Source: Alicyclobacillus fastidiosus
GTDB taxonomy: Bacteria > Bacillota > Bacilli > Alicyclobacillales > Alicyclobacillaceae
Reading direction: 5' to 3'
Assembly: GCF_026651875.1 (NCBI RefSeq)
Contig: NZ_CP104067.1
Coordinates: 4,702,501 to 4,766,500 of the forward strand
Length of the DNA: 64,000 nucleotides
The notes under the pieces: model-generated
The model's database searches: none
Told to the model about the DNA's origin: nothing
The model's input: the letters and a program-made list of their open reading frames with translations, nothing else
Made by a program: the position numbers and the translations under genes
In this document: positions 20,392 through 28,792 of the stretch, piece after piece
Numbering within the stretch: the stretch's first letter is position 1
How the letters are laid out: every line of letters begins with the position of its first letter

Positions 20392-20676
20392 CTACGTCAA
20401 TGGCACTCCGATGTAATACTTTTCGATTTGGCTATGATCAAATGACGGAGTTGGGTCGTCTTCCAGCAAGTAAAATGCCCCGTTGCGAAGCTTGACGAGA
20501 TGATATTCATACGCACTGTCCTGGTCAGGAACTGTCGAGGGTGACTGCGACTCCATATACAGTGAATCGAGGGCAACATCTGAAAACTGCCGCATCGCCT
20601 CGAGGCGATCGGCGGCCAAGACAGGTATAAACTCACCGATATCTGCGATTCTCCCGACGTATTCAATCGCTCGCAT
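20392..20676 (-). CDS. hypothetical 94-residue protein
   Basis: This small soluble acidic protein (MRAIEYVGRIADIGEFIPVLAADRLEAMRQFSDV...) has the ATG at 20676 and AGGAGG about 12 nt upstream. It has regular codon use and an alternating helix/strand character (YEYHLVKLRNGAFYLLEDD). No family is recognised. It stands alone between the histidine kinase and bioB. Confidence 0.55.
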   Translation of the reverse strand: MRAIEYVGRIADIGEFIPVLAADRLEAMRQFSDVALDSLYMESQSPSTVPDQDSAYEYHLVKLRNGAFYLLEDDPTPSFDHSQIEKYYIGVPLT

Positions 20677-20845
20677 CTCGAAACTATGCCTCCTCAAACC
20701 ACTCGCACCTCCGAGGTGCCCATGATGCTCAATACTCAACTGGATGAAGTATCCATATATGTACTACGTTGTCCTCCACCGCCGGATCGTATGTGTGTTA
20801 CGGGCGCTACCGAGCGTGAAAGACCCGCTTCCAACATCTAGTTCT

Positions 20846-20881
20846 AATTGTTAACCGAATATATAATATAAGTTGACAATT
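20846..20881 (+). promoter_or_regulatory. BirA-type operator overlapping the bioB promoter
   Basis: The inverted repeat AATTGTTAAC (20846-20855) and GTTGACAATT (20872-20881) is separated by 16 nt. It closely matches the biotin-operon operator bound by bifunctional BirA (TTGTTAAC-N14-16-GTTGACAA). The -10 element TATAAT (20862-20867) lies inside it. Biotin-dependent repression of bioB follows from this arrangement. Confidence 0.85.
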
Positions 20882-20898
20882 GGATAGGAGGCACAGAG

Positions 20899-21897
20899 AT
20901 GACAGAAACGAACCAAACACGAGATTGGTTGTCTTTGGCGAAGGAAGTCAATGATGGGTATGCAATTTCTCGAGAGGAAGCCATTGCTATCCTCGATGAG
21001 TCGGATGAGCGGATTCTTGACCTGCTCAGCGCCGCCTTTCTCATTCGACGCCAGTACTTCGGCAGAAAAGTGAAACTGAACATGATTGTGAATGCCAAGT
21101 CCGGGCTGTGCCCAGAAGATTGTTTCTACTGTTCACAGTCGGCCATCTCGAATGCACCGGTGGAGAAATACGGCTTATTGACCAAACAGACCCTGATAGC
21201 GGGCGCAGAGGAAGCAAAACGTCGAAAGGCGGGGACCTATTGCATCGTGATGTCCGGACGGCGCCCATCCAACCGAGAAATCGAACAAGTCGTCGATGCG
21301 GTTCGCGAGATACGGAATACCACCGATTTGAAAATCTGCTGTTGCTTGGGGTTCCTCACCCATGAACAAGCCCACAAGTTAGCCACTGCAGGGGTTCACC
21401 GATATAACCACAACCTGAATACCAGTGAGGAAAACTATGCAAGCATCTGTACGACGCACACGTACGCCGATCGGGTAGACACTCTGTCCCATGTCAAAGA
21501 TACTGGCATCTCGCCGTGTTCCGGCGTTATTTTCGGGATGGGGGAAACGAAGCAAGCGCGAGTGGACATGGCATTTGCTCTTAGAGAACTGGAGGCAGAC
21601 TCCATCCCGTGTAATTTCTTTAACCCAATTGAGGGGACGCCCTTGTCCAAAACACGCGAACTCACGCCTATCACCTGCCTAAAAATTCTCGCCATGATGA
21701 GGTTCGTCAATCCTACGCGGGAAATCCGAATCGCTGGTGGCCGCGAGGTGAACCTCCGACACATGCAACCATTTGGCTTATATGCCGCGAACTCGATTTT
21801 TGTAGGCGATTATTTGACCACAGCCGGCGAACTTCCCGAAACAGACTGGCAGATGATTCACGATTTAGGCTTTGAAATTGAGGAGTGCGCGCTGTAA
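20899..21897 (+). CDS. bioB: biotin synthase
   Basis: This 332-residue radical-SAM enzyme inserts sulfur into dethiobiotin. The CPEDCFYCSQS motif (near residues 72-82) holds the three cysteines of the SAM-binding 4Fe-4S cluster. The YNHNLNTSE, FFNPIEGTPL and RIAGGRE motifs are diagnostic of BioB. The ATG follows ATAGGAGG. It stands alone, without other bio genes, behind a BirA-type operator, so precursor supply must be encoded elsewhere. Confidence 0.96.
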   Translation: MTETNQTRDWLSLAKEVNDGYAISREEAIAILDESDERILDLLSAAFLIRRQYFGRKVKLNMIVNAKSGLCPEDCFYCSQSAISNAPVEKYGLLTKQTLIAGAEEAKRRKAGTYCIVMSGRRPSNREIEQVVDAVREIRNTTDLKICCCLGFLTHEQAHKLATAGVHRYNHNLNTSEENYASICTTHTYADRVDTLSHVKDTGISPCSGVIFGMGETKQARVDMAFALRELEADSIPCNFFNPIEGTPLSKTRELTPITCLKILAMMRFVNPTREIRIAGGREVNLRHMQPFGLYAANSIFVGDYLTTAGELPETDWQMIHDLGFEIEECAL

Positions 21898-21926
21898 ACA
21901 TAGATGCACGCCGCGTCATACAACGA

Positions 21927-21957
21927 GCCCGTCCTACCACTCGGTGAGACGGGCTGT
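21927..21957 (+). terminator. hairpin after bioB
   Basis: AGCCCGTC and GACGGGCT form a perfect 8-bp GC-rich stem about 30 nt after the bioB stop, between it and the convergent Lsm-like gene. The U-tract is poor on both strands, so termination strength is uncertain. Confidence 0.45.
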
Positions 21958-21978
21958 GCTAACCCACGGATTTGCGAA

Positions 21979-22293
21979 TCAGTCTTCAAGCACAAGATCA
22001 GACGTGGACTCCGACGCGATGACTTCCTCTTGCTCGATGTCGGATTCATCGCAACCACAATCGTGGTGGTGATCCGACGTTTGCCTGTGGAACGAATCAA
22101 TCTTGTCAAGGACGACAAATAGTGTGGACGTAGTCAACCGACGCTTGCCGTCTTTACGGACTGTCACATGCCGCAACTTCACAAGACCATCCTCGAGCGC
22201 TTCCAGCGTCCCACTGATCTCATTGCCGTCGTTTGTGAAGAGGATCACCTTGTCTCTCTTGCGGTGCTCATGTTTACGCCAATCTCCACTCAT
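21979..22293 (-). CDS. Lsm-like small protein (copy 2)
   Basis: This 104-residue paralog of the protein at 17535-17858 shares the pattern KVILFTNDGNEISGTLEALEDGLVKLRHVTV and the junction LDKIDSFHRQ. The C-terminal tail is shorter and mixed: HHHDCGC followed by an acidic Glu/Asp/Ser stretch. ATG at 22293 follows GGGAGGTAGGAAGG. The His/Cys pair suggests metal binding. The function is unknown; a spore-associated role is inferred from the family and from copy 1's location beside coat genes. Confidence 0.7.
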   Translation of the reverse strand: MSGDWRKHEHRKRDKVILFTNDGNEISGTLEALEDGLVKLRHVTVRKDGKRRLTTSTLFVVLDKIDSFHRQTSDHHHDCGCDESDIEQEEVIASESTSDLVLED

Positions 22294-22399
22294 AAACCTT
22301 CCTACCTCCCTCTCGTACCGATACCTAAATTCTATGCACGCCAAGTCAATCGGCTTGGACAGGTGTCTCCTGGTGTGTCCCCATTTTTCAAAAGGCCTA

Positions 22400-22642
22400 C
22401 TACCCGCGCGCGAGGGTCGTCGCAAGCCACGTGATAAGTCCGGTGGCAATCGCCCCAGCGACCGCTCTCCACAACCACATATGGCTGTCCTCAAGCCGTT
22501 TGACTCGCTGCTCGAGCGCTTTTACCGTCGCGTCGGCCTCCTGTGCCTTCTCACGTGTGAGGGTCATACTCTCCAGTTCCGTCTCAATGCGCACCACACG
22601 CTCACGCAATTCCTGTTCTCGTTCTGGAATGTGCTCGTTCAC
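22400..22642 (-). CDS. XhlA-like coiled-coil membrane protein
   Basis: The 80-residue protein has a long amphipathic N-terminal coiled coil (about residues 1-55, heptads in LRERVVRIETELESM and ATVKALEQRVKRLEDSHMW) and one C-terminal membrane segment (AVAGAIATGLITWLATTL). This is the layout of hemolysin XhlA proteins of PBSX-like phages, which work with a holin in cell lysis. No other phage genes surround it, so it is either domesticated or a prophage leftover. GTG at 22642 follows AGGGG. Confidence 0.65.
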   Translation of the reverse strand: MNEHIPEREQELRERVVRIETELESMTLTREKAQEADATVKALEQRVKRLEDSHMWLWRAVAGAIATGLITWLATTLARG

Positions 22643-22758
22643 TCGTCTCACCCCTGACTGATGGTTGTCCTAAGATGCAGTATTCTGTGCAAGGTCTCAC
22701 AGTTCGGAGACGGCTATCGGAGTCGGTCAAGAGGCCAAATCGTACGAGCTCCCTCAAC

Positions 22759-22811
22759 ATGAAAAAAGGGGGATCCGATAGGTCATTGAGCTGACTTATC
22801 GGATCCCCTGT
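22759..22811 (-). terminator. rho-independent terminator of nagB
   Basis: On the minus strand GGGGATCCGATAAGTC is followed by GACCTATCGGATCCCC and then TTTTTT. The stem is at least 12 bp and very stable. It lies about 65 nt beyond the nagB stop, correctly oriented for it. Confidence 0.85.
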
Positions 22812-22875
22812 TCGGGCGGTTAACCATCAGTGAGTGTTTTGGGCCGTGACTTTTCAAATTGGCGAAAACGCCGAT

Positions 22876-23595
22876 TTAAAGAAGCTGGGCCGCGGCCTCA
22901 TCGAGGACAATGGTGACATTCGGGTGGACCTGGAGAAAGCTGGACGGCACCGTCGTGCTGATATCCCCCTTGATGGTATCTCGAATTGCCTGTGCTTTTT
23001 TCTCCCCGAACGCCAGGAGCAGGATGTGCTTGGCCAACAAAATGGACTGGAGTCCCACTGTGATAGCTCTGGTCGGAACACTTTGTTCATCTTCAAAAAA
23101 TCGTGCGTTTTCGCGAATGGTGTCTTCGGTCAACTGGACGATGTGCGTGTTGGACTTCAACGAGTTCGCCGGTTCGTTAAAACCGATGTGTCCGTTCACG
23201 CCAATACCCAAAAGTTGTAAGTCGATTGGATTGGAGCGAATCACATCGTCATACGCGGCACACACACCTTCCAAATCCGGGTTATCCCCGGATGGAAGAT
23301 AGATCCTATCTGGGTTGACGTCGATGTGATCGAACAAGTTCTCCTGCATAAATGCGTGATAACTGTTTGGATGACTCGGCTTCAACCCCACGTACTCGTC
23401 CAAGTTAATGGTGGTGACGTGTGAAAAATTGAGTCCACGTCGATGAAACTCCACAAGCTGTCGATATACCGGCGTCATCGTGCCACCGGTGGCCAACCCG
23501 AGAACGGGAGAAGTCGATGTTTTCACAGTCGTTTCAATCGTTGCAGCCGCGTAGATGGCGGCCCCATATTGGTCTGGAAAGACTCGAATATTCAT
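22876..23595 (-). CDS. nagB: glucosamine-6-phosphate deaminase
   Basis: This 239-residue enzyme converts glucosamine-6-phosphate to fructose-6-phosphate and ammonia. Signatures are LGLATGGTM (phosphate loop), INLDEYVGL with the catalytic Asp/Glu, LLGIGVNGHIGFNEP with the catalytic His, and TRAITVGLQSIL. The ATG at 23595 follows AAAGGTG. It is divergent from a DeoR-type regulator and separated from nagA, which lies in the larger PTS operon on the same strand. Confidence 0.95.
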   Translation of the reverse strand: MNIRVFPDQYGAAIYAAATIETTVKTSTSPVLGLATGGTMTPVYRQLVEFHRRGLNFSHVTTINLDEYVGLKPSHPNSYHAFMQENLFDHIDVNPDRIYLPSGDNPDLEGVCAAYDDVIRSNPIDLQLLGIGVNGHIGFNEPANSLKSNTHIVQLTEDTIRENARFFEDEQSVPTRAITVGLQSILLAKHILLLAFGEKKAQAIRDTIKGDISTTVPSSFLQVHPNVTIVLDEAAAQLL

Positions 23596-23717
23596 TTCCA
23601 ATCACCTTTCGAAAAGAGAGAGTGTTTCTTCGTTCAGGAATACACTACTATTTAACCACATGACAAAGCAAAACGAAAGGAATTGAACAACAAACGAAAT
23701 GGTAATCGTTCATTTCT

Positions 23718-23754
23718 TCGACTGTATACGCCTTGAATGGTACAATACAGTCGA
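23718..23754. promoter_or_regulatory. inverted-repeat operator over the deoR-type gene promoter
   Basis: TCGACTGTAT (23718-23727) and ATACAGTCGA (23745-23754) form a perfect 10-nt inverted repeat with a 17-nt spacer. A TACAAT -10-like element (23741-23746) overlaps the right arm. It is placed between nagB and the regulator and probably serves as the regulator's own operator. Confidence 0.6.
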
Positions 23755-23780
23755 GTCATGAGTGAAATGGTGGTGAATCT

Positions 23781-24545
23781 GTGCTGGCATCGGAACGGCG
23801 AAGAAAAATTGTGAGCTATATTCAAGAGCGCGGTGAGGTGCGGATTGAGGAGTTAAAGACGCGGTTCGGGGTCAGTGAAGTCACTTTGCGTCGAGATCTC
23901 GACATTCTCGAAAGTGAGTACGTGATCCGACGCGTTCGCGGCGGCGCCGTGTCCAACCAAGACCGACCGTTGGAGCTGCTATTCAAAGAAAAAATGGAAC
24001 TCTATATAGATGAAAAGAAGCAGATTGCAAAGGCGGCCGCGGGCCTTGTCGAAGATGGGCAAGTCGTGATGTTGAGCCCTGGTACGACGACGACACTGGT
24101 CGCACGGGAATTGGTGGAAAGGCGCTCCATCACGGTCATCACCTCAGCCATCAACATCGCCGCCGAGTTGGCCGGTCGGGAGAATATCACGCTAGTGACC
24201 ATTGGCGGCATCGTGAGAAGTGGATCCTACGCCGCAGTCGGTCATCTGGCCGACGAAGCCATCGCGCAAATGAACGCAGATTATGCGTTTGTCAGCGTCG
24301 ACGGCGTCGAGGTATCCGCTGGTTTTACCACGCCAAACCTCCTCGAGAGTCGAACGAATATCACCATGCTCAAGTCCGCCATCCACAGCGTGATTGTGAC
24401 AGACCACAGCAAATTGGGGAGAGTTGCGATGTCTCCTGTGGCCAAGTTGAATGAAGTGTCGTGGCTGATCACGGACAAACAAGCTCCAAGTGACTATGTG
24501 GACTTATTGAAACGACGCGGATGCCGTGTGATGTTGGCCGATTAG
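23781..24545 (+). CDS. DeoR-family sugar-phosphate-responsive regulator
   Basis: The 254-residue protein has an N-terminal winged helix (RRRKIVSYIQERGEVRIEELKTRFGVSEVTLRRDLDILE, residues 6-44) followed by VIRRVRGGAV. A C-terminal DeoRC sensor domain follows (VVMLSPGTTTTLVARELVER, ADYAFVSVDGVEVSAGFT), typical of phosphosugar-sensing repressors. Start is GTG with GGTGGTG upstream. Its divergence from nagB and an inverted repeat in the shared intergenic region make it the likely repressor of the amino-sugar genes. Confidence 0.88.
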   Translation: MLASERRRKIVSYIQERGEVRIEELKTRFGVSEVTLRRDLDILESEYVIRRVRGGAVSNQDRPLELLFKEKMELYIDEKKQIAKAAAGLVEDGQVVMLSPGTTTTLVARELVERRSITVITSAINIAAELAGRENITLVTIGGIVRSGSYAAVGHLADEAIAQMNADYAFVSVDGVEVSAGFTTPNLLESRTNITMLKSAIHSVIVTDHSKLGRVAMSPVAKLNEVSWLITDKQAPSDYVDLLKRRGCRVMLAD

Positions 24546-24586
24546 AACGCGCTCTGGCCTAGGCGCAATCCGGAGAGCACGCGACG

Positions 24587-24621
24587 AAACAGGCCCGGTG
24601 TGTAATCCACCGGGCCTGTTT
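24587..24621. terminator. bidirectional terminator between convergent regulator and nagA
   Basis: AAACAGGCCCGGTG (24587-24600) and CACCGGGCCTGTTT (24608-24621) form a perfect 14-bp stem with short A/T flanks on both sides. It lies 41 nt after the plus-strand stop and 22 nt after the nagA stop. Confidence 0.8.
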
Positions 24622-24643
24622 CCATATCCCCCTGCTTCCGCCG

Positions 24644-25837
24644 TTAACGCTGAAACACTTGCCGGCCTGCGACCCACGTCGCGACCACTTGAAGGGATTC
24701 GTCCATCATGACGAGATCTGCATCCTTTCCGACCGCAACCGAGCCCTTCCTATCTTGGAGCCCGAGCTCCCGCGCTGGCACCAACGCCGCCATGTGCGCA
24801 GCATCCCACGGATTGACGCCGACAAGACGAACCATGTTGCGCACGGCCGCATCCATCGTCAGTGTGCTCCCGGCGAGATTGTGGCCCTCTTTTAACACAG
24901 CTACGCCGTCTTCCACAATGACGTCGAGCTCCCCGAGTTTGTACTCACCGTCCGGCTTGCCTGCGGCCGTCATCGCGTCCGTGATCAGCACCAACTTCTC
25001 GCGCCCTTTCACGTCGTAGACCAACTTCATGACGTCGACGTCGACGTGGTGCCCGTCCGCGATCAACTCGCAGATTACATCATCTGACAGAAGAGCTGCG
25101 CCGACCGTACCGCCCTCGCGGTGGTGCAACCCGCGCATGGCGTTGAACAGATGTGTCGCATGACGCGCCCCTGCACGAACGCCCGCCAGTGTCTGTGCGA
25201 GCGTTCCATCCGTGTGACCGATGGACGGGATGATACCTCGACTGCTCATCCAACGAATGGCCTCGAGCGCCCCGTCGCGCTCCGGTGCAATCGTCACCTT
25301 TTTCACAAGGCCGTTGGCAATGCCAGTCAGGCGTTCCAAGAGCTCTATGGATGGCGGGATTACATACTCCGGATTTTGGGCGCCACATTTGTCCGGCGAG
25401 ATAAACGGCCCCTCCAAATGTACGCCCAGGATTTGTGCACCGCCCTCCTGCCGCAAGGACGCCTCGTGAGAGGCGCTAAGCGCCCGCTCGAGTGCGTCTA
25501 TCGGCGCCGTCAGCGTGGTCGGAAGCCAGCCCGTCGTACCACGGGTCGCGTGGAAGCGACCGACGGCGTCTATGGCCTTGACGGTCCCATCCATGACTTC
25601 GTATCCGTCGCCACCGTGGATGTGAAGATCGATAAAACCCGGAAAGATCCACTGGCCTCCGGCGTCTATCGAGGTGAAGGAGTCGCGTATGAGCGCCTCG
25701 GGCAGGTTTCCCTCTCCCAGGTCGCGAATGACGCCATTTTCCACACTCAGCCAACCATTTTCCACTACGGCCCCCTCGAGGACCAACCGCGCGTTGTAAA
25801 TGGCAAACGCCGAACTCGTCTGTGTCACAATTCTCAC
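24644..25837 (-). CDS. nagA: N-acetylglucosamine-6-phosphate deacetylase
   Basis: This 397-residue amidohydrolase makes glucosamine-6-phosphate for NagB. Motifs are PGFIDLHIHGGDG (metal-binding HxH), VHLEGPFISPDKCGAQNP (metal-binding Glu), SIGHTDGT, ATHLFNAMRGLHHREGG and LITDAMTAAG with the catalytic Asp. The GTG at 25837 overlaps the EIIA stop (GTGA), and a second GTG three codons later is an alternative. Translational coupling to EIIA is likely. It is the last gene of the PTS operon. Confidence 0.94.
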   Translation of the reverse strand: MRIVTQTSSAFAIYNARLVLEGAVVENGWLSVENGVIRDLGEGNLPEALIRDSFTSIDAGGQWIFPGFIDLHIHGGDGYEVMDGTVKAIDAVGRFHATRGTTGWLPTTLTAPIDALERALSASHEASLRQEGGAQILGVHLEGPFISPDKCGAQNPEYVIPPSIELLERLTGIANGLVKKVTIAPERDGALEAIRWMSSRGIIPSIGHTDGTLAQTLAGVRAGARHATHLFNAMRGLHHREGGTVGAALLSDDVICELIADGHHVDVDVMKLVYDVKGREKLVLITDAMTAAGKPDGEYKLGELDVIVEDGVAVLKEGHNLAGSTLTMDAAVRNMVRLVGVNPWDAAHMAALVPARELGLQDRKGSVAVGKDADLVMMDESLQVVATWVAGRQVFQR

Positions 25838-26352
25838 CTACTCGTCTTCAAAACGACTTTTAGAACCCAACTGTTTGAAGCTTGTACGCGGGCCTCACTC
25901 GCCGTCGTGAGGCATTCAACTTTTTGCATGTTGGTGACGATGACCGGCGTCACCAGCGATTTGGCGGTGTCTTTGAGCCTGGCGAGATCGAGTTTCACGA
26001 TCGGCGTACCGACCTCCACCTGACTTCCCTGCTCGAGGAGTTTTGTGAAACCCTCACCCTTTAGTTCCACCGTGTCGATCCCGATGTGGATCAGCACCTC
26101 AAGCCCCTCGGGCGTCGTGATGCCAGCCGCATGGCCAGTCGGAAATAGTTGGGTCAAGGTTCCCGCTACCGGTGCTACAATCGTATCCGAGGTCGGGCGG
26201 ATCGCCAGCCCGTCGCCGACCATTCGCTGTGCGAACACAGGGTCCTCGACAGCGTCTATAGGTACGATGTCTCCGTCGACTGGCGCGTAAATCGTCACGA
26301 CCTTCGCTTCGTCGCTCGCGTCTGATGCTCGTTTGAACAAGTTTTTAAACAT
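25834..26352 (-). CDS. PTS glucose-family EIIA component (Crr-like)
   Basis: This 172-residue cytosolic phosphocarrier passes phosphate from HPr to the EIIB domain. The core shows IYAPVDGDIVPIDAVEDPVFAQRMVGDGLAIRP and the active-site histidine region VLIHIGIDTVELKGEGF. The last 50 residues (KTSR end) are typical of stand-alone EIIA-Glc proteins. The adjoining EIIBC lacks an EIIA domain, so this protein completes that transporter. It ends in an overlap with nagA. Confidence 0.93.
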   Translation of the reverse strand: MFKNLFKRASDASDEAKVVTIYAPVDGDIVPIDAVEDPVFAQRMVGDGLAIRPTSDTIVAPVAGTLTQLFPTGHAAGITTPEGLEVLIHIGIDTVELKGEGFTKLLEQGSQVEVGTPIVKLDLARLKDTAKSLVTPVIVTNMQKVECLTTASEARVQASNSWVLKVVLKTSR

Positions 26353-26396
26353 GATGTATCCCTCTCTAGCGGAATCTAGTTTGTCTAATTTAACCG

Positions 26397-26429
26397 GCTG
26401 CCTTCGAGGGCGTTCGCCTCGAAGGCAGC
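26397..26429. repeat. perfect hairpin between the HPr and EIIA genes
   Basis: GCTGCCTTCGAGG (26397-26409) and CCTCGAAGGCAGC (26417-26429) form a perfect 13-bp stem without a U-tract. In an operon this may be a processing or stability element that sets different protein levels of HPr and EIIA. Confidence 0.55.
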
Positions 26430-26451
26430 GGTGAGGTCTTCACATCCCGAA

Positions 26452-26712
26452 TTAGTCGTCCAATTGGTCGATCAACGCGGCCAATTCGGACACCGCAGCC
26501 GCTTCATCAGGCCCCTCTGCCCGAATGGTGACGACAGATCCGCTCGTGACGGCCATCGACATGATCCCAAGAATACTCTTTGCGTCTACCGCTTTGCCAT
26601 CCTTCTCAAGGGTGATTTTACTCTCAAACATCGCCGCCTTGTTAACAAACAATGAAGCGGGACGCGCATGAAGTCCACTGGCATTGGAAATGGTGACCGA
26701 TTGTTCCTGCAT
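26452..26712 (-). CDS. phosphocarrier protein HPr
   Basis: This 86-residue HPr has the active-site histidine in SGLHARPASLFV (His15) and the regulatory serine in AKSILGIMSMAV (about Ser46), so it can be phosphorylated by both EI and HPr kinase. ATG follows GAGGAAG. It lies between the EIIBC and EIIA genes rather than with ptsI. It may be a second HPr dedicated to amino sugars or the only one; ptsI is not in this window. Confidence 0.95.
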   Translation of the reverse strand: MQEQSVTISNASGLHARPASLFVNKAAMFESKITLEKDGKAVDAKSILGIMSMAVTSGSVVTIRAEGPDEAAAVSELAALIDQLDD

Positions 26713-26753
26713 AATTCTTCCTCCTCGAAGGGTGTGCTCAACCGAACGCTTCT

Positions 26754-28202
26754 TTACATGAACTGCTTCATCTCTTCGACTAACATATCGGCTATCGTAC
26801 CGACCACGACTTGTGCGTTGTGCTGATTGAGTTTCATGACGCCACTCGAACCGAGCTGTTTGAGCACGGGTTCGTTCAATTTCGCCATGTCCTTCACATT
26901 GAGGCGCAGGCGGGTTGTGCAGGCTTCCACTTCCACAACATTTTCCGAACCGCCGAGCGCGTCCAAGTACGCTTTTGCCTTTCCGGCCATGGTGCTGAGG
27001 TCAGTTTCCGCCAGAGTCGGTGATGCAGCCGCCGGCACGTCCGCTGGGGTGTCCGCCGCCACTTGCATCTCGTCAAAGATGAACCCTGCACCCGGAATGG
27101 TGCCGCTGCCGTCGCCATCCTCGCGACCCGGCGTCTTGATGTCAAAAATTTTAATGCTGAAGTAAAAGACCACAAAGTACACGATACCAAATGCAATGCC
27201 GATCGGGATCAGCCAATATCCGTGCGTCGCGTGGTTTCGATTCAGCACGTAGTCGATGAGGCCCGCGGAGAAGTTAAACCCGTCGCGGATGCCCAGCGCA
27301 TAGCAAATCGCCATGCTAAGCCCTGTGAGAATCGCGTGAACGACGTAGAGAGCTGGCGCTAAGAACATAAACGAAAACTCGATCGGCTCGGTGACGCCCG
27401 TCAAGAATGACGTCAAGGCCGCGGCGCCCATGATGCCAAAGACAACGCGTCGCCGTTCTGGTTTCGCGGCTGCCACCATCGCGAGTGCTGCCGATGGCAG
27501 ACCAAACATCATAATCGGGAACATGCCGGCCATGAATCCGCCAGCGGACGGATCTCCTGCGAAGAAGCGCGTCATATCACCTGTCTTACCATGCCAGGAA
27601 CCGTATACGAACCAAATGTACGAGTTGATGACGTGGTGTAGGCCAAACGGGATGAGCAACCGGTTCAAAAGACCGTAAATACCTGCGCCTACCGCGCCAA
27701 GGGCGCCAATCCAACTGCCGAGGTGGTTGATGCCCTCCTGTACAAACGGCCAAACGTAGCCGAAGACGAGCGCCAGGAGGATGGATACCAGGGTGATGAG
27801 CACGACCGCCAGTCCCTTGGTTCCCCCCATAAACTGCGCCCATTTGGCTTCCTTGCGCTTTGTCACGGCATTAAAAATCACGCCTGTGATAATGCCCGCG
27901 AGAATGCCGCCGAGGGCGTCGAGATTGATGGTGCTGTTGATGGCTGTTGCGCCATCCGTGAGGATTTCATAGGAAACAAATCCCGCGAGACCCGCAAATC
28001 CGTGGTTGTTTTTCGCAAAACCGACGGCGACGCCGATGGCGAACAAAATCGGCAAGAAATTAAATACCGCACTGCCGGCTGCGGCCATAAACGGGATATT
28101 TAAGGTGTCTGGTTGCCCAAGACGAAGCAAGAGGCCGGCCGCTGGAAGGACAGCGATAGGCAACATCAAAGCCTTGCCGATTTTCTGTAACTGACCGAGC
28201 AT
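26754..28202 (-). CDS. PTS N-acetylglucosamine EIIBC transporter
   Basis: The 482-residue protein has a membrane EIIC domain of about 10 segments (GKALMLPIAVLPAAGLLLRLG; FGLHHVINS; GVTEPIEFSFMF with the sugar-binding GITEP-like motif; FSAGLIDYVL). A flexible Ala/Pro linker (about residues 380-405) follows, then a C-terminal EIIB domain with the phosphorylated cysteine in EVEACTTRLRLNV. The FSAGLID motif and linkage to nagA point to GlcNAc rather than glucose. The operon also supplies HPr and EIIA. Confidence 0.92.
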   Translation of the reverse strand: MLGQLQKIGKALMLPIAVLPAAGLLLRLGQPDTLNIPFMAAAGSAVFNFLPILFAIGVAVGFAKNNHGFAGLAGFVSYEILTDGATAINSTINLDALGGILAGIITGVIFNAVTKRKEAKWAQFMGGTKGLAVVLITLVSILLALVFGYVWPFVQEGINHLGSWIGALGAVGAGIYGLLNRLLIPFGLHHVINSYIWFVYGSWHGKTGDMTRFFAGDPSAGGFMAGMFPIMMFGLPSAALAMVAAAKPERRRVVFGIMGAAALTSFLTGVTEPIEFSFMFLAPALYVVHAILTGLSMAICYALGIRDGFNFSAGLIDYVLNRNHATHGYWLIPIGIAFGIVYFVVFYFSIKIFDIKTPGREDGDGSGTIPGAGFIFDEMQVAADTPADVPAAASPTLAETDLSTMAGKAKAYLDALGGSENVVEVEACTTRLRLNVKDMAKLNEPVLKQLGSSGVMKLNQHNAQVVVGTIADMLVEEMKQFM

Positions 28203-28237
28203 GGATTAATCCTCCTTTGTCGATTAGATTCCGTTGA

Positions 28238-28708
28238 TCAATGCCAGATGTGGCCCAATACAAACGCAATTAAGAGACACGCGCCCGCAGTGACGATGGG
28301 AACGAAGCGGCGTCCTCCGAAAAACGCGAGCACGGCTGGCAACTTCGTCTTGTGGTAGCGATTGTACATATAGCCTGCGAGAACGCCGGCGATAAGACCC
28401 GCGACCACGACGATGGACCCTTTATCCCCAATATCGATCGAGGATGAGATGGAATTTGCGCCCTGAACGATGACCTCAAATCCCAAAAACGCGGCCAATG
28501 CTGCGGCTCCTTGATTTTCCTTGGCCATTCCAATAGAGATCCCAACAGCGAGAATGATTGCGTAGTTCGAAAGAATGGCATAGCCGACAGCCTGAATGAA
28601 GGCTACGTGGGCCATGGTGGGTCCGCCTAGCCAATACAGAATCGCTCCAATGGCGAACACGACCGCCATCAACCCAACGACTTTCCCAAGCCCTAGTTTG
28701 GTTTGCAT
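28238..28708 (-). pseudogene. truncated PTS EIIC (N-terminal third only)
   Basis: The 156 codons match the start of a PTS EIIC domain: YAIILAVGISIGMAKENQGAAALAAFLGFEVI, GVLAGYMYNRYHKTKLPAVLAFFGGRRFVPIVT and FVLGHIW. It stops (TGA) at the point where the neighbouring complete EIIBC continues with VWPFVQEG. It has a strong ribosome site (GGGAGG) and is the first gene after the RAT element. The substrate pocket and EIIB are missing, so transport is not expected. It appears to be a leftover of a duplicated EIIC whose leader now serves the operon; a short regulatory protein cannot be excluded. Confidence 0.75.
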
Positions 28709-28753
28709 GGAAATCCTCCCTTGCGAATTTTGTAAACGGTTACTGAGAGTCAC

Positions 28754-28792
28754 AAAAAAGGCAGGCATGAGCCATAGTAGCTCATGCCTGCC
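28754..28792 (-). terminator. leader terminator of the GlcNAc PTS operon
   Basis: On the minus strand GGCAGGCATGAGC (28780-28792) and GCTCATGCCTGCC (28760-28772) form a perfect 13-bp stem, followed by TTTTTT (28754-28759). It ends transcription upstream of the EIIC-like gene unless the overlapping RAT element is bound by the antiterminator. Confidence 0.88.

Noticed and set aside
22400..22642. Prophage region
   Set aside because: Only a single XhlA-like gene is seen; no integrase, structural genes or attachment repeats surround it.
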